Shown piece after piece: positions 55,259 to 63,794 of a DNA stretch of 64,000 nucleotides (positions are counted from its first letter, which is position 1; each line of letters starts with the position of its first letter). Under the pieces are notes generated by a model. The model ran no database searches. It saw only the letters and a list, made by a program, of their open reading frames with translations, and was not told where the DNA came from. The position numbers were made by a program, and so were the translations under genes. The stretch is from Rhizorhabdus histidinilytica (GTDB lineage: Bacteria > Pseudomonadota > Alphaproteobacteria > Sphingomonadales > Sphingomonadaceae), in assembly GCF_900167915.1 (NCBI RefSeq), contig NZ_FUYM01000007.1, forward strand, positions 241,018-305,017, given 5' to 3'.

Positions 55259-56185
55259 TCAGAGCCCGTAGGGCGCCTCATGGTCGCGCGGCGGGATCGC
55301 GCCCCTGCGGAGGATCGTCCACGCCGCCAGTTCGTGCCCGGCTGGAGCGGCCTGCACGGGTATCCGCCCGGCCAGCCGCGCTGCGAGATAGCCTGCGTTG
55401 AAGGCGTCGCCGGCGCCGCTGCTGTCGACCGCGACGACGGTGCGGGGCGGGCTGATCCGATGCCGACCGTCACGCGTGGCGACGAGGCAGCCGTCGGCGC
55501 CGCTCTTCACCGCGACCTCGGTGACGCCCCAGCCCAGCCAGCGGTCGGCGACCGCGTCGACCGGCTCGGGCCCGAACAGGGCGGCCTCGTCGACCTGGGT
55601 CGGCAGCGCGATGTCGACCAGCGGGCCGATCGCCTCGATCGCTGCGCGGGCTTCGCCGGGCGAGGACCAGAGCCGCGGCCGGAAATTGCTGTCGAAGGCG
55701 ACGCGGCCGCCATGGGCACGGACGTCGCGGCATAGCCGGGCGATCCGCTCGCGCCCGGCGGGCGGCAGGATGGCGAGGCTGATCAGGCTCAGATAGAGCA
55801 GGTCGCAACGCATGGCATGGGCCAGCGCGGCCTCGGCCTCGGGCAGGTCGAGCATCGCGCGCGCGGCGCTGTCGCTGCGCCAATAGGCGAAGCTGCGCTC
55901 CCCCTCCGCGTCGGTTTCGATCGCGTAGAGGCCAGCATTGCGGTCAGGATGGGTCAGCAGGTGGGTGAGGTCGAGCCCCTCGTCGGCCCAGCTCCGGCGC
56001 AGCGCGCGGCTGAGCGGATCGGCGCCGAGCGCGGAGATGAAGCCCGTGTCGAGCCCGAAGCGCGCCAGGTGGATCGCACTGTTCAGCGCGTCGCCGCCAT
56101 AGTGGGTCTCCCAGCCGGCGATCCCGCCATGCTCGCCCGAGCGGGAAAGCTCGACCATCCCCTCGCCGATGACGGTGATCGTCAC
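55259..56185 (-). CDS. kdgK: 2-dehydro-3-deoxygluconokinase
   Basis: PfkB-family sugar kinase of 308 residues that phosphorylates 2-keto-3-deoxygluconate to KDPG. It has [13 protein letters not shown] at the start, the [15 protein letters not shown] substrate-binding motif near residue 30, and the catalytic [18 protein letters not shown] near 250. The start is GTG, overlapping the manD stop by four bases; a TTG one codon upstream is possible. Functions after ManD in the hexuronate route. Confidence 0.93.
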   Translation of the reverse strand: MTITVIGEGMVELSRSGEHGGIAGWETHYGGDALNSAIHLARFGLDTGFISALGADPLSRALRRSWADEGLDLTHLLTHPDRNAGLYAIETDAEGERSFAYWRSDSAARAMLDLPEAEAALAHAMRCDLLYLSLISLAILPPAGRERIARLCRDVRAHGGRVAFDSNFRPRLWSSPGEARAAIEAIGPLVDIALPTQVDEAALFGPEPVDAVADRWLGWGVTEVAVKSGADGCLVATRDGRHRISPPRTVVAVDSSGAGDAFNAGYLAARLAGRIPVQAAPAGHELAAWTILRRGAIPPRDHEAPYGL

Positions 56186-57390
56186 CAATTGAACATCGTC
56201 CCGTCCTCGAGCCGCGCGACCGGCAGATAGGCTGGCTTATAGGGATATTTGGCGGCTTCCGCCTCATTGATGTCGACGCCGTGGCCGATCGCGTCGCCGG
56301 GGTGCAGGTAGCCGTCGGCGAAATGATAGGCGTGCGGGAAGACGGCGTCGGTCTCGGGCGTGTGCCGCATATATTCCTGGATGCCGAAATTGGGCACCCA
56401 GCTGTCGAAATGCAACGCGGCGCCCATCGTCACCGGCGACAGGTCGGTCGCGCCATGGAAGCCGGTCTGTACCTGGTAGAGTGCCGCCAGGTCGGCGATG
56501 CGGCGCAGATGAGTGATCCCGCCCGCGCGCACGACGGGCGTGCGGATATAGTCGATCAGCTGGTTCTGGATCAGGTCCTTGCAGTCCCACACCGTGTTGA
56601 ACACCTCGCCCACCGCGAGCGGGATGGTGGTGTGCTGGCGGATCAGGCGGAACGCTTCCTGGTTCTCGGCCGGGGTCGCGTCCTCCAGCCAGAACAGACC
56701 ATAGGGTTCGAGCATCTTACCGAGCCGACCCGCCTCGATCGGCCGTAGCCGGTGGTGGACGTCGTGGAGCAGGTGATGCTCGAAACCATAGCGGTCGCGC
56801 AGCCGATCGAACAGCTTGGGCACGAAGTTGAGATATTTGGTGGTGTCCCAGAGCGTCTCGGTCGGCAGCGCGGCGTCGGCCGGCTCGTAATAGTCCTTGC
56901 CGCGCCCGACGCCATAGGCCGCCGCCAGGCCCGGAATCCCCGACTGGGCGCGAATTGCGCGATAGCCGAGGCCGATGTAGCGGCCGACCTCGTCGACCGT
57001 CTCCTCGATGTCGGCGCCATTGGCATGACCATAGACCAGCACGCCCTCGCGGCTCTTGCCGCCGAGCAGGTCATAGAGCGGCATGTTCCCCATCTTGGCC
57101 TTGATGTCCCACAGCGCCATGTCGATCGCCGCAATCGCGGACATCGTCACTGGCCCGCGCCGCCAATAGGCGCCGCGGTAGAAATATTGCCAGATATCCT
57201 CGATCCGGCGGGGATCGCGACCGATCAGGCAGGGCAGGAGATGATCCTGGAGATAGGAGGCGACCGAAAGCTCGCGGCCGTTCAGGGTCGCGTCGCCGAC
57301 ACCATGGACACCCTGGTCGGTCATGATCTTGACGGTCACGAAGTTGCGGCCCGGACAGGTCACGATCACTTTGGCGGCGTCAATTCTCAT
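56182..57390 (-). CDS. manD: D-mannonate dehydratase ManD
   Basis: Enolase-superfamily enzyme of 402 residues that dehydrates D-mannonate to 2-keto-3-deoxygluconate. The sequence follows the Novosphingobium ManD closely: [34 protein letters not shown], the [12 protein letters not shown] loop, [10 protein letters not shown] (metal aspartate and catalytic histidine), [12 protein letters not shown] and LAVGEVFNT for the other metal ligands. The glycine usual between the aspartate and histidine is valine here. ATG at 57390 preferred over 57402. Confidence 0.95.
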   Translation of the reverse strand: MRIDAAKVIVTCPGRNFVTVKIMTDQGVHGVGDATLNGRELSVASYLQDHLLPCLIGRDPRRIEDIWQYFYRGAYWRRGPVTMSAIAAIDMALWDIKAKMGNMPLYDLLGGKSREGVLVYGHANGADIEETVDEVGRYIGLGYRAIRAQSGIPGLAAAYGVGRGKDYYEPADAALPTETLWDTTKYLNFVPKLFDRLRDRYGFEHHLLHDVHHRLRPIEAGRLGKMLEPYGLFWLEDATPAENQEAFRLIRQHTTIPLAVGEVFNTVWDCKDLIQNQLIDYIRTPVVRAGGITHLRRIADLAALYQVQTGFHGATDLSPVTMGAALHFDSWVPNFGIQEYMRHTPETDAVFPHAYHFADGYLHPGDAIGHGVDINEAEAAKYPYKPAYLPVARLEDGTMFNW

Positions 57391-57415
57391 GGATGTTCCC
57401 ATATGGTGTCGCTAT

Positions 57416-57432
57416 AATTGGACAGCCTTGAC
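57416..57432. promoter_or_regulatory. GntR-type operator, site D2
   Basis: AATTGGACAGCCTTGAC matches the AATTGGACAG half of the shared motif, in the divergent manD/gntR spacer, 24 bases from site D1. Confidence 0.5.
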
Positions 57433-57439
57433 CGTCGCA

Positions 57440-57455
57440 AATTGGTCTGTCAATG
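57440..57455. promoter_or_regulatory. GntR-type operator, site D1
   Basis: AATTGGTCTGTCAATG, one of the best matches to the shared motif. It can control both manD-kdgK and gntR-uxaC-uxuB. Confidence 0.65.
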
Positions 57456-57500
57456 ACGAAAATCTGTCAGGCCGATATTGGCTAAATCAATTGAGGTTCC

Positions 57501-58274
57501 ATGGATCACGCCGAATCCGAGCTGCCGAGCGGCGCCGCGCCCGAGCGGCTCTACCGTGAAGTCGCGCGCGCGCTGACGCAGCGCATCGCCGACGGGACCT
57601 ATCCCGTAGGGGGCCGGCTGCCCGCCGAGCGGGAGATTTCCGCCGAATTCAACATCAGCCGCCCGACCGCGCGCGAGGCGATCATCGCGCTGGAGGTGCA
57701 GGGGCTGGTGGACGTACGGATCGGCTCGGGCGCCTATGTGCGGCCCGGTGGCGGCAGCGACGTCGCGCAGTTCGACGTCAGTGCGTTTGAGCTGACCGAG
57801 GCGCGGCTGTTGATCGAGTCCGAGGCAGCGGCCCTGGCGGCGGTCAACATCTCCGACGACGAGCTGGAGGCATTGCCCCGGCTCGTCACCGCGATCGAAC
57901 GCGAGGGCGGTAACCCCGCCGTTGCCGAGACTGCCGATCGCGAGTTCCACCTGCTGATCGCCGGCGCGACGCGCAACGCCGCGGTGCTGCACAGCGTCCG
58001 GTCGCTGTGGGAGCTGCGCCAGTCCTCGCCCGAATGCGCGCTGCTCCACGCCAAGGCGCGCACCGCCAACGTCAAGCCGGTGGTCGAGGAGCATATGATG
58101 ATCGTCGAGGCGCTGCGGACCCGCGATCCGGCGCGCGCCCGCGCGGCGATGCGCGCCCATCTCGGCGCGGTGATCGAGCATCTGCTGTTCTCGACCGAGG
58201 AGGAGGCGATCCAGAGGGCGAAGAAGGCGGCGCAGGATACCCGCGCCCGCTTCGCCCGCGCGGTGTCGATGTGA
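57501..58274 (+). CDS. FCD-type GntR regulator (UxuR/ExuR-like), paralog 2
   Basis: A 257-residue FadR-subfamily regulator, paralogous to the one at 54271 (shared GTYPxGGRLPAEREISAEFN, IIALEVQG, CALLHAKARTA and the C-terminal KxAAQDTRARFAR). Winged helix at about 20-85, FCD domain at about 95-240. It heads the operon with uxaC (GTGA overlap) and uxuB, and its own promoter carries the shared motif, so it is probably an autoregulated hexuronate repressor. Confidence 0.92.
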   Translation: MDHAESELPSGAAPERLYREVARALTQRIADGTYPVGGRLPAEREISAEFNISRPTAREAIIALEVQGLVDVRIGSGAYVRPGGGSDVAQFDVSAFELTEARLLIESEAAALAAVNISDDELEALPRLVTAIEREGGNPAVAETADREFHLLIAGATRNAAVLHSVRSLWELRQSSPECALLHAKARTANVKPVVEEHMMIVEALRTRDPARARAAMRAHLGAVIEHLLFSTEEEAIQRAKKAAQDTRARFARAVSM

Positions 58275-59671
58275 CCGCGGCCCCGCTCCGGCTCCATCCC
58301 GACCGGCTGTTCCCGGCGGACCCCGATACCCGCGCGGTCGCGCGGCGGCTCTATGCCGAAGTCGTCGACCTGCCGATCGTCAGCCCGCATGGCCATACCG
58401 ATCCGCGCTGGTTCGCCGAGGACGCGCCGTTCGGCGATGCGAGCAGCCTGCTGCTCCAGCCGGACCATTATGTCTTCCGCATGCTGTACAGCCAGGGCGT
58501 CCCGCTCGAGGCGATCGGGATCGGCGCGCCGGTCGATCCGCGCGCGGCGTGGCGGGTGCTGGCCGATCATTACCATCTGTTCCGCGGCACGCCGTCGCGG
58601 CTGTGGCTCGACTGGGTGTTCCACAGCGTGTTCGGGCTCGACGTGCGGCTCGCGCCTGAGACCGCCGATCTTTATTTCGACAGCATCAACGAGCAACTCG
58701 CCCGCCCCGAATTCCGCCCCCGCGCGCTGTTCGACCGGTTCAACATCGAGCTGCTGGCGACGACCGAGTCCCCGCTCGACTCGCTCGATCATCATGCCAT
58801 GATCCGTGCCTCGGGATGGAAGGGCCGTGTGATCACCGCCTTCCGGCCCGATCCGGTGGTCGATCCTGATTATGAGGGGTTCGCGGACAATCTCGACCGG
58901 CTCGGCGCGATGACCGGCGAGGATGTCGGCAGCTATGCGGGCTATCTCGCCGCGCTGCGCGCCCGCCGTGCGGCCTTCGCGGCGGCGGGGGCGACCTCGA
59001 CCGACCATGGTCATCCGACCGCCGCGACCGCCGATCTCGATCGCGGCGAGGCGGAGCGCCTCTACGCCCAGGTGCGCGGGGGCAGGGCGACAGCCGAGCA
59101 GGCCGAGCTGTTCCGCGCCCATATGCTGACCGTCATGGCGGGAATGAGCATCGACGACGGACTGGTCATGCAGATCCATCCCGGCTCGTTCCGCAACCAT
59201 AATACCGAACTGTTCCGGCGCTTCGGGCGCGACAAGGGCGCCGATATCCCGACCCGCACCGACTTCGTCCGCGCGCTGCGGCCGCTGCTCGGCCGCTTCG
59301 GCAACGATCCCCGGCTGAGCCTGATCCTGTTCACGCTCGACGAGAGCGCCTATGCGCGCGAGCTGGCGCCGCTCGCCGGCCATTATCCGGCGCTCAAGCT
59401 CGGCCCCGCCTGGTGGTTCCACGACAGCCCGGAAGGGATGCGCCGCTTCCGCCGGCAGACTACCGAGACCGCCGGCTTCCACAACCTCGTCGGGTTCAAC
59501 GACGACACCCGCGCCTTCCTGTCGATCCCGGCGCGCCACGACGTCGCCCGGCGGATCGACTGCGGCTATCTCGCCGAACTGGTCGTTGAGCATCAGCTCG
59601 ACGAGGACGAAGCGGTCGATCTCGCGGTCGACCTGACCTGTCGGCTGGTCAAGTCGGCCTACCGCCTGTGA
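58271..59671 (+). CDS. uxaC: Glucuronate isomerase (uronate isomerase)
   Basis: Amidohydrolase-superfamily enzyme of 466 residues that converts D-glucuronate to D-fructuronate (and galacturonate to tagaturonate). The metal motif is VSPHGHTDPRWFAED near residue 37, with TTESPLDSLDHH, QIHPGSFRNHN, GPAWWFHDSPEGM and NLVGFNDDTRAFLSIPARHD typical of UxaC. GTG start overlapping the regulator stop; the next gene overlaps its stop in the same way. Confidence 0.95.
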   Translation: MTAAPLRLHPDRLFPADPDTRAVARRLYAEVVDLPIVSPHGHTDPRWFAEDAPFGDASSLLLQPDHYVFRMLYSQGVPLEAIGIGAPVDPRAAWRVLADHYHLFRGTPSRLWLDWVFHSVFGLDVRLAPETADLYFDSINEQLARPEFRPRALFDRFNIELLATTESPLDSLDHHAMIRASGWKGRVITAFRPDPVVDPDYEGFADNLDRLGAMTGEDVGSYAGYLAALRARRAAFAAAGATSTDHGHPTAATADLDRGEAERLYAQVRGGRATAEQAELFRAHMLTVMAGMSIDDGLVMQIHPGSFRNHNTELFRRFGRDKGADIPTRTDFVRALRPLLGRFGNDPRLSLILFTLDESAYARELAPLAGHYPALKLGPAWWFHDSPEGMRRFRRQTTETAGFHNLVGFNDDTRAFLSIPARHDVARRIDCGYLAELVVEHQLDEDEAVDLAVDLTCRLVKSAYRL

Positions 59672-61122
59672 GCGCCGATCCCGGCGTTCGCCCGCGCCTG
59701 TCCGACGCGACCATGCCCGAGGGCGTTGCGCCGCTCCGCTATGTCCGCGATCGCGCGCGCAGCGGCATCGTCCATCTCGGCCTCGGCGCGTTCCACCGCG
59801 CGCACCAGGCGGTCTATACCGACGATGCGATGGCGGTGGGCGATGCCGGCTGGGGCATCGTCGGCGTCTCGCTGCGATCGCCCGCCGTCCGCGACGCGCT
59901 GGTCCCGCAGGACTGCCTCTACATCGTCGAGGAGCGCGGCGCGCCCGGCGGGCGGCGGCTGGTCGGATCGATCAACGATGCGCTGGTCGCCCCCGAGGCG
60001 CCCGAGCGGGTGATCGCCGCGCTCGCCGATCCGGCCGTCCATGTCGCGACGCTGACCGTCACCGAGAAGGGCTATCATCGCGACCCGCGCACCAACGGCC
60101 TGCTCGTCGACGCGCCGGACGTGGCGCACGACCTGGGCGGCGGCGATCCGCGCACGATCTTCGGCTTCCTCGCCGCGGCGCTCGACCGCCGCGCCGCGCG
60201 GGGAGCGGGGCCGCTGACGATCCTGTCGTGCGACAACCTGCCCGACAACGGTCGGCTGCTGGGCGGGCTGCTCGACGATTATCTCGCCGCCCGGGGCGGT
60301 GCGCGACCCGGCGGCTGGACCAGCCCGAGCGGCATGGTCGATCGGATCGTGCCGGCGATCACCGCCGACGATTTCGCGCGGCTGCCGGTCGAGGACCGCG
60401 CGCTCACCGTCTGCGAGCCCTTCCGCCAATGGGTGATCGAGGACCGCTTCGCCGGACCGCGCCCGCGCTGGGAGGCGGGTGGTGCGCAGATCGTCGACGA
60501 CGTCCGCCCGTTCGAACTCGCCAAGCTGCGGCTGCTCAACGGCGCCCATTCGGCGCTGGCCTATTGGGGGCTCCCGCTCGGCCACGCTTATGTCCACGAG
60601 GCGGTCCGCGATCCCGATCTGCTCGCCTTCGTCCGCCGCCAGTTGCTCGCCGAGGCGGCGCCGAGCCTGCCCCCCTCGGCGGCGCTCGATCCCGCCGCTT
60701 ATGTCGAGGCGATCCTGCGGCGGTTCGACAATCCGGCGCTGCCGCACCGGCTGGCGCAGATCGCGATGGACGGGTCACAGAAGCTGCCGCAGCGCTGGCT
60801 GGCGACTCTCGTCGAGCGGGCCGCGACCGGCTTGGCCAGCCCCGCGCATTTGCGCAGCGTGGCCGCCTGGCTCGCCTTCGTCGGCGATGCGTCGGGCGGG
60901 GGGCGGCCGGCCGACGACCCGCTCGCGTCGCGGCTCGAGACGATCTGGGACGGCCAGGCGACCCCGGCCGAGATCGCCACGGCGATAGTGCGATCCTCGG
61001 GCGTCTTCCCTGCGGCGTTCGGCGCGGACGAGGCGCTGGTCCGCGCGCTCGGCGAGGCGCTGGCCGAGCGGCTGTCGAAGGGGCCGCGCGCCATGCTCCG
61101 CGATTTCCTCGACCGGTCGTGA
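59668..61122 (+). CDS. uxuB: Fructuronate reductase / mannitol dehydrogenase family
   Basis: Long-chain mannitol dehydrogenase family enzyme of 484 residues, here most likely D-fructuronate reductase making D-mannonate. It shows IVHLGLGAFHRAHQAVYTDD near residue 35, TVTEKGYHRDP, ILSCDNLPDNG and the catalytic lysine region AKLRLLNGAHSALAYWG. The position between uxaC and the eda operon, with manD divergent, favours UxuB over mannitol dehydrogenase. GTG start with a four-base overlap. Confidence 0.9.
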   Translation: MSADPGVRPRLSDATMPEGVAPLRYVRDRARSGIVHLGLGAFHRAHQAVYTDDAMAVGDAGWGIVGVSLRSPAVRDALVPQDCLYIVEERGAPGGRRLVGSINDALVAPEAPERVIAALADPAVHVATLTVTEKGYHRDPRTNGLLVDAPDVAHDLGGGDPRTIFGFLAAALDRRAARGAGPLTILSCDNLPDNGRLLGGLLDDYLAARGGARPGGWTSPSGMVDRIVPAITADDFARLPVEDRALTVCEPFRQWVIEDRFAGPRPRWEAGGAQIVDDVRPFELAKLRLLNGAHSALAYWGLPLGHAYVHEAVRDPDLLAFVRRQLLAEAAPSLPPSAALDPAAYVEAILRRFDNPALPHRLAQIAMDGSQKLPQRWLATLVERAATGLASPAHLRSVAAWLAFVGDASGGGRPADDPLASRLETIWDGQATPAEIATAIVRSSGVFPAAFGADEALVRALGEALAERLSKGPRAMLRDFLDRS

Positions 61123-61124
61123 TT

Positions 61125-61153
61125 AATTGGACTGCCATATTGACTGTCCAATT
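61125..61153. promoter_or_regulatory. GntR-type operators, site E (two facing copies)
   Basis: AATTGGAC (61125-61132) and GTCCAATT (61146-61153) face each other. The right copy read on the minus strand is AATTGGACAGTCAATA, a near-consensus match. Located 60-90 bases before the MFS gene. Confidence 0.65.
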
Positions 61154-61214
61154 GCGACTCTATAGCGACTTTGGTCATACAGATTTTATGCGCCGACGAT
61201 AAGGGAGGGGCCGC

Positions 61215-62567
61215 ATGGACGAGCGTAGCGGGCCCTGGTGGCGGGGCGTCACCGGCTATCAATGGCTGGTCTTCGCGGTCGCGTCGGGGGCCTGGCTGTT
61301 CGACACGATGGACCAGCGCCTCTTCTCGCTCGCCCGCATCCCCGCGCTCGGCGACCTGATGGCGCTGCCACCCTCGCATGTCGAGGTGCAGGCCTTCGCC
61401 AAGATCGTCACCGCATTGTTCCTGGTCGGCTGGGGATTGGGCGGGTTGATCATCGGTCCGCTCGGCGATCGCTTCGGACGGGTCCGGCTGCTCGCCATCT
61501 CGATCCTGCTCTATTCGCTCTGCACCGGTATCACCGCATTCTGCCGGACCCCGGCCGAGTTCGCTGCGCTGCGCTTCGTCACCGGCCTCGGCATCGGCGG
61601 TGTGTTCGGCCTCGCGGTCGCGATCATCGTCGAGACGGTCGACGGGCGGGCGCGGCTGGCGATGCTGGCCGGGCTCCAGCTCCTCTCGACCGTCGGCAAT
61701 GTCGGATCGGCCCTGGTCAAGATGGGGGTCGACGATCTCGCCCGGCACGACCTGATTGCCGCCGGTTCGGTGTGGCGCTGGCTGTTCGCGCTCGGCGCGC
61801 TGCCGGCGCTGATCGCGATCGTCGCGATGATCGGCCTGCGCGAGCCCCAGTCGTGGCGCGACCGCAAGGCCGAGGGGCGGCTGCCCAAGGGCGCGTTCGG
61901 CGCCTATGTCGATCTGCTCGGCAATCCGGCCGAGCGGCGCGGCCTGCTGATCGGCAGCCTGCTCGCAGTCGCGGGCGTGGTCGGGCTGTGGGGGATCGGC
62001 GAATATGCCGTCGACCTGCAGCATGCGGTGTTCACCGCTTATTATGACGGACGGCTCGCGCCCGACGCGGCGAAGGCGGCGGTCACCGACGCCAAGAACT
62101 GGGCCTATATGCTGCAGATGGCGGGCGGCGCGGTCGGCATGCTGATCTTCACCCTGATCGCGGATCGGGTGGGGCGGCGCCCGGCCTTCCTGACCTGCTT
62201 CGCCGCCGCCTTCGTGGTGACGATGTTCGTCTATGCGCGGATGCAGACGCCGACCGACGCCTATTGGATGATGCCGCTGATGGGCGCGGCGCAGTTCAGC
62301 CTGTTCGCGGGCTTCTCCATCTACCTGCCCGAACTGTTCGGCGCGGCGGCGCGCGGAACCGGCGTGTCCTTCGCCTATAATCTCGGCCGCTTCGCCGCCG
62401 CCGCCGGCAGCTTCGGCTCGGCCTGGCTCAGCACCAGCCTGTTCGGCGGCTTCGATGCCCCCGATCCGCTGCGCTATTCGGCGATGACGATGTGCGTGAT
62501 TTTCCTGATCGGCCTTGCGGCGGCGTGGTTCGCGCCCGAAACCCGCGGACGGCCGCTGCCCGCATGA
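61215..62567 (+). CDS. MFS transporter (sugar-acid type)
   Basis: A 450-residue inner-membrane transporter with about twelve helices. It has the MFS loop motif GPLGDRFGRVRLL between helices 2 and 3, LRFVTGLGIGGVFG, and the second-half ADRVGRRPAFL. Large loops near the middle are usual for the sugar/acid group. Its place ahead of Gfo/Idh and eda and behind an operator of the locus suggests it imports a hexuronate or related acid. Start with AGGGAGGGG upstream. Confidence 0.88.
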   Translation: MDERSGPWWRGVTGYQWLVFAVASGAWLFDTMDQRLFSLARIPALGDLMALPPSHVEVQAFAKIVTALFLVGWGLGGLIIGPLGDRFGRVRLLAISILLYSLCTGITAFCRTPAEFAALRFVTGLGIGGVFGLAVAIIVETVDGRARLAMLAGLQLLSTVGNVGSALVKMGVDDLARHDLIAAGSVWRWLFALGALPALIAIVAMIGLREPQSWRDRKAEGRLPKGAFGAYVDLLGNPAERRGLLIGSLLAVAGVVGLWGIGEYAVDLQHAVFTAYYDGRLAPDAAKAAVTDAKNWAYMLQMAGGAVGMLIFTLIADRVGRRPAFLTCFAAAFVVTMFVYARMQTPTDAYWMMPLMGAAQFSLFAGFSIYLPELFGAAARGTGVSFAYNLGRFAAAAGSFGSAWLSTSLFGGFDAPDPLRYSAMTMCVIFLIGLAAAWFAPETRGRPLPA

Positions 62568-62583
62568 TGACGAAAGGTTGACG

Positions 62584-63792
62584 ATGAGCGGATCGGTTCG
62601 GATTGGTATCGTCGGGTCGGGCTTCTCCGCCCATTTCCACCTGGCGAGCTATCGCAAGATCCACGGCGCGGCGTTCGAGGTCGCGGCGATCGCCGGGCGC
62701 GACCGGGGCAAGGCGGCGGCGCTCGCCGCGCAGTACGGCGTGGCGCGCGTGCTCGACGACGCCGACGCGCTGATCGCCGATCCCGCCATCGACGTGGTCG
62801 ACCTGTGCGTGCCCAACCATCTTCATGTGCCGCTGATCATGAAGGCGGCGGCGCACGGCAAGCACATCATCTGCGAGAAGCCGCTGGGCGGCTTCTTCGG
62901 CCCGAACGGCGCGCCGGGCGACTGGTCGGCGGAGGGTTTCCCGCGGCAGGCGATGTTCGACGCGGTGATCGCCCAGCTCGGCGCGGTGGGGGAGGCGGTC
63001 CGCAAGGCCGGCGTCACCTTCTGCTATGCCGAGAACTGGGTCTATGCGCCGCCGATCGCCAAGCTCAACCGGCTGATGGCGGCGAGCGGATCGACCATCC
63101 TGCGCATCGAGGGCGAGGAGTCGCATTCGGGATCGCACGCCGCCTATTCGCGGCACTGGCGGCAGGCGGGCGGCGGATCGCTGCTGCGGCTATGCGTCCA
63201 CCCGATCGGCGGCGCGCTGCACATCAAATATGAGGAAGGCCGCCGCCGCACCGGCCGGCCGATCCGCCCGGTAGCGGTGACCTGTCAGGTCGCGCGGCTG
63301 ACCGACATCGCGTCGTTCCGCGCGGAGGAGCCCAAGCACATCGTCACCGGCTGGCAGGACGTCGAGGATTATGCTTCGATCCTGGTCGACTTCGAGGACG
63401 GCTCGGTCGCCCAGCTTACCTCGACCGACACGCGCCTGGGCGGCATCCGCAACTTCCTAAGCGCCTATGGATCGCGCGCGGTGGCGACCGCGAACATCAA
63501 CCCCAACACCGCCTGCCAAGCCTACACGCCCGACGGCTCCTATTTCGACAGCGAATATATCGTCGAGAAGACCGAGACCAAGGCGGGCTGGTCCTTCCCG
63601 GCCCCCGACGAGGACATGATCACCGGCTATCCGGCCGAGCTGGAGGATTTCGTCTCGTCGATCGCCGAGGGCCGCGCGCCCAAGAGCGACCTGATGATGG
63701 CGCAGGACGTGCTGCTGCTGGTCTATGCCGGCTATCTGAGCGCGGCCGAGCGGCGGACGGTCGACCTCCGCCCCTATCTCCAGGCGCGCTGA
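62584..63792 (+). CDS. Gfo/Idh/MocA family oxidoreductase
   Basis: A 402-residue NAD(P)-dependent sugar oxidoreductase. The Rossmann motif is IGIVGSGFSAHFH near residue 6 and the catalytic lysine lies in CEKPLGG near 99; CVHPIGGALHIKY gives the downstream histidine. Family members oxidise or reduce sugar ring carbons, often C3. No signal peptide, so cytosolic. It could complete conversion of a 3-keto or other altered sugar into the uronate route; inference. Confidence 0.9.
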   Translation: MSGSVRIGIVGSGFSAHFHLASYRKIHGAAFEVAAIAGRDRGKAAALAAQYGVARVLDDADALIADPAIDVVDLCVPNHLHVPLIMKAAAHGKHIICEKPLGGFFGPNGAPGDWSAEGFPRQAMFDAVIAQLGAVGEAVRKAGVTFCYAENWVYAPPIAKLNRLMAASGSTILRIEGEESHSGSHAAYSRHWRQAGGGSLLRLCVHPIGGALHIKYEEGRRRTGRPIRPVAVTCQVARLTDIASFRAEEPKHIVTGWQDVEDYASILVDFEDGSVAQLTSTDTRLGGIRNFLSAYGSRAVATANINPNTACQAYTPDGSYFDSEYIVEKTETKAGWSFPAPDEDMITGYPAELEDFVSSIAEGRAPKSDLMMAQDVLLLVYAGYLSAAERRTVDLRPYLQAR

Positions 63793-63794
63793 AC

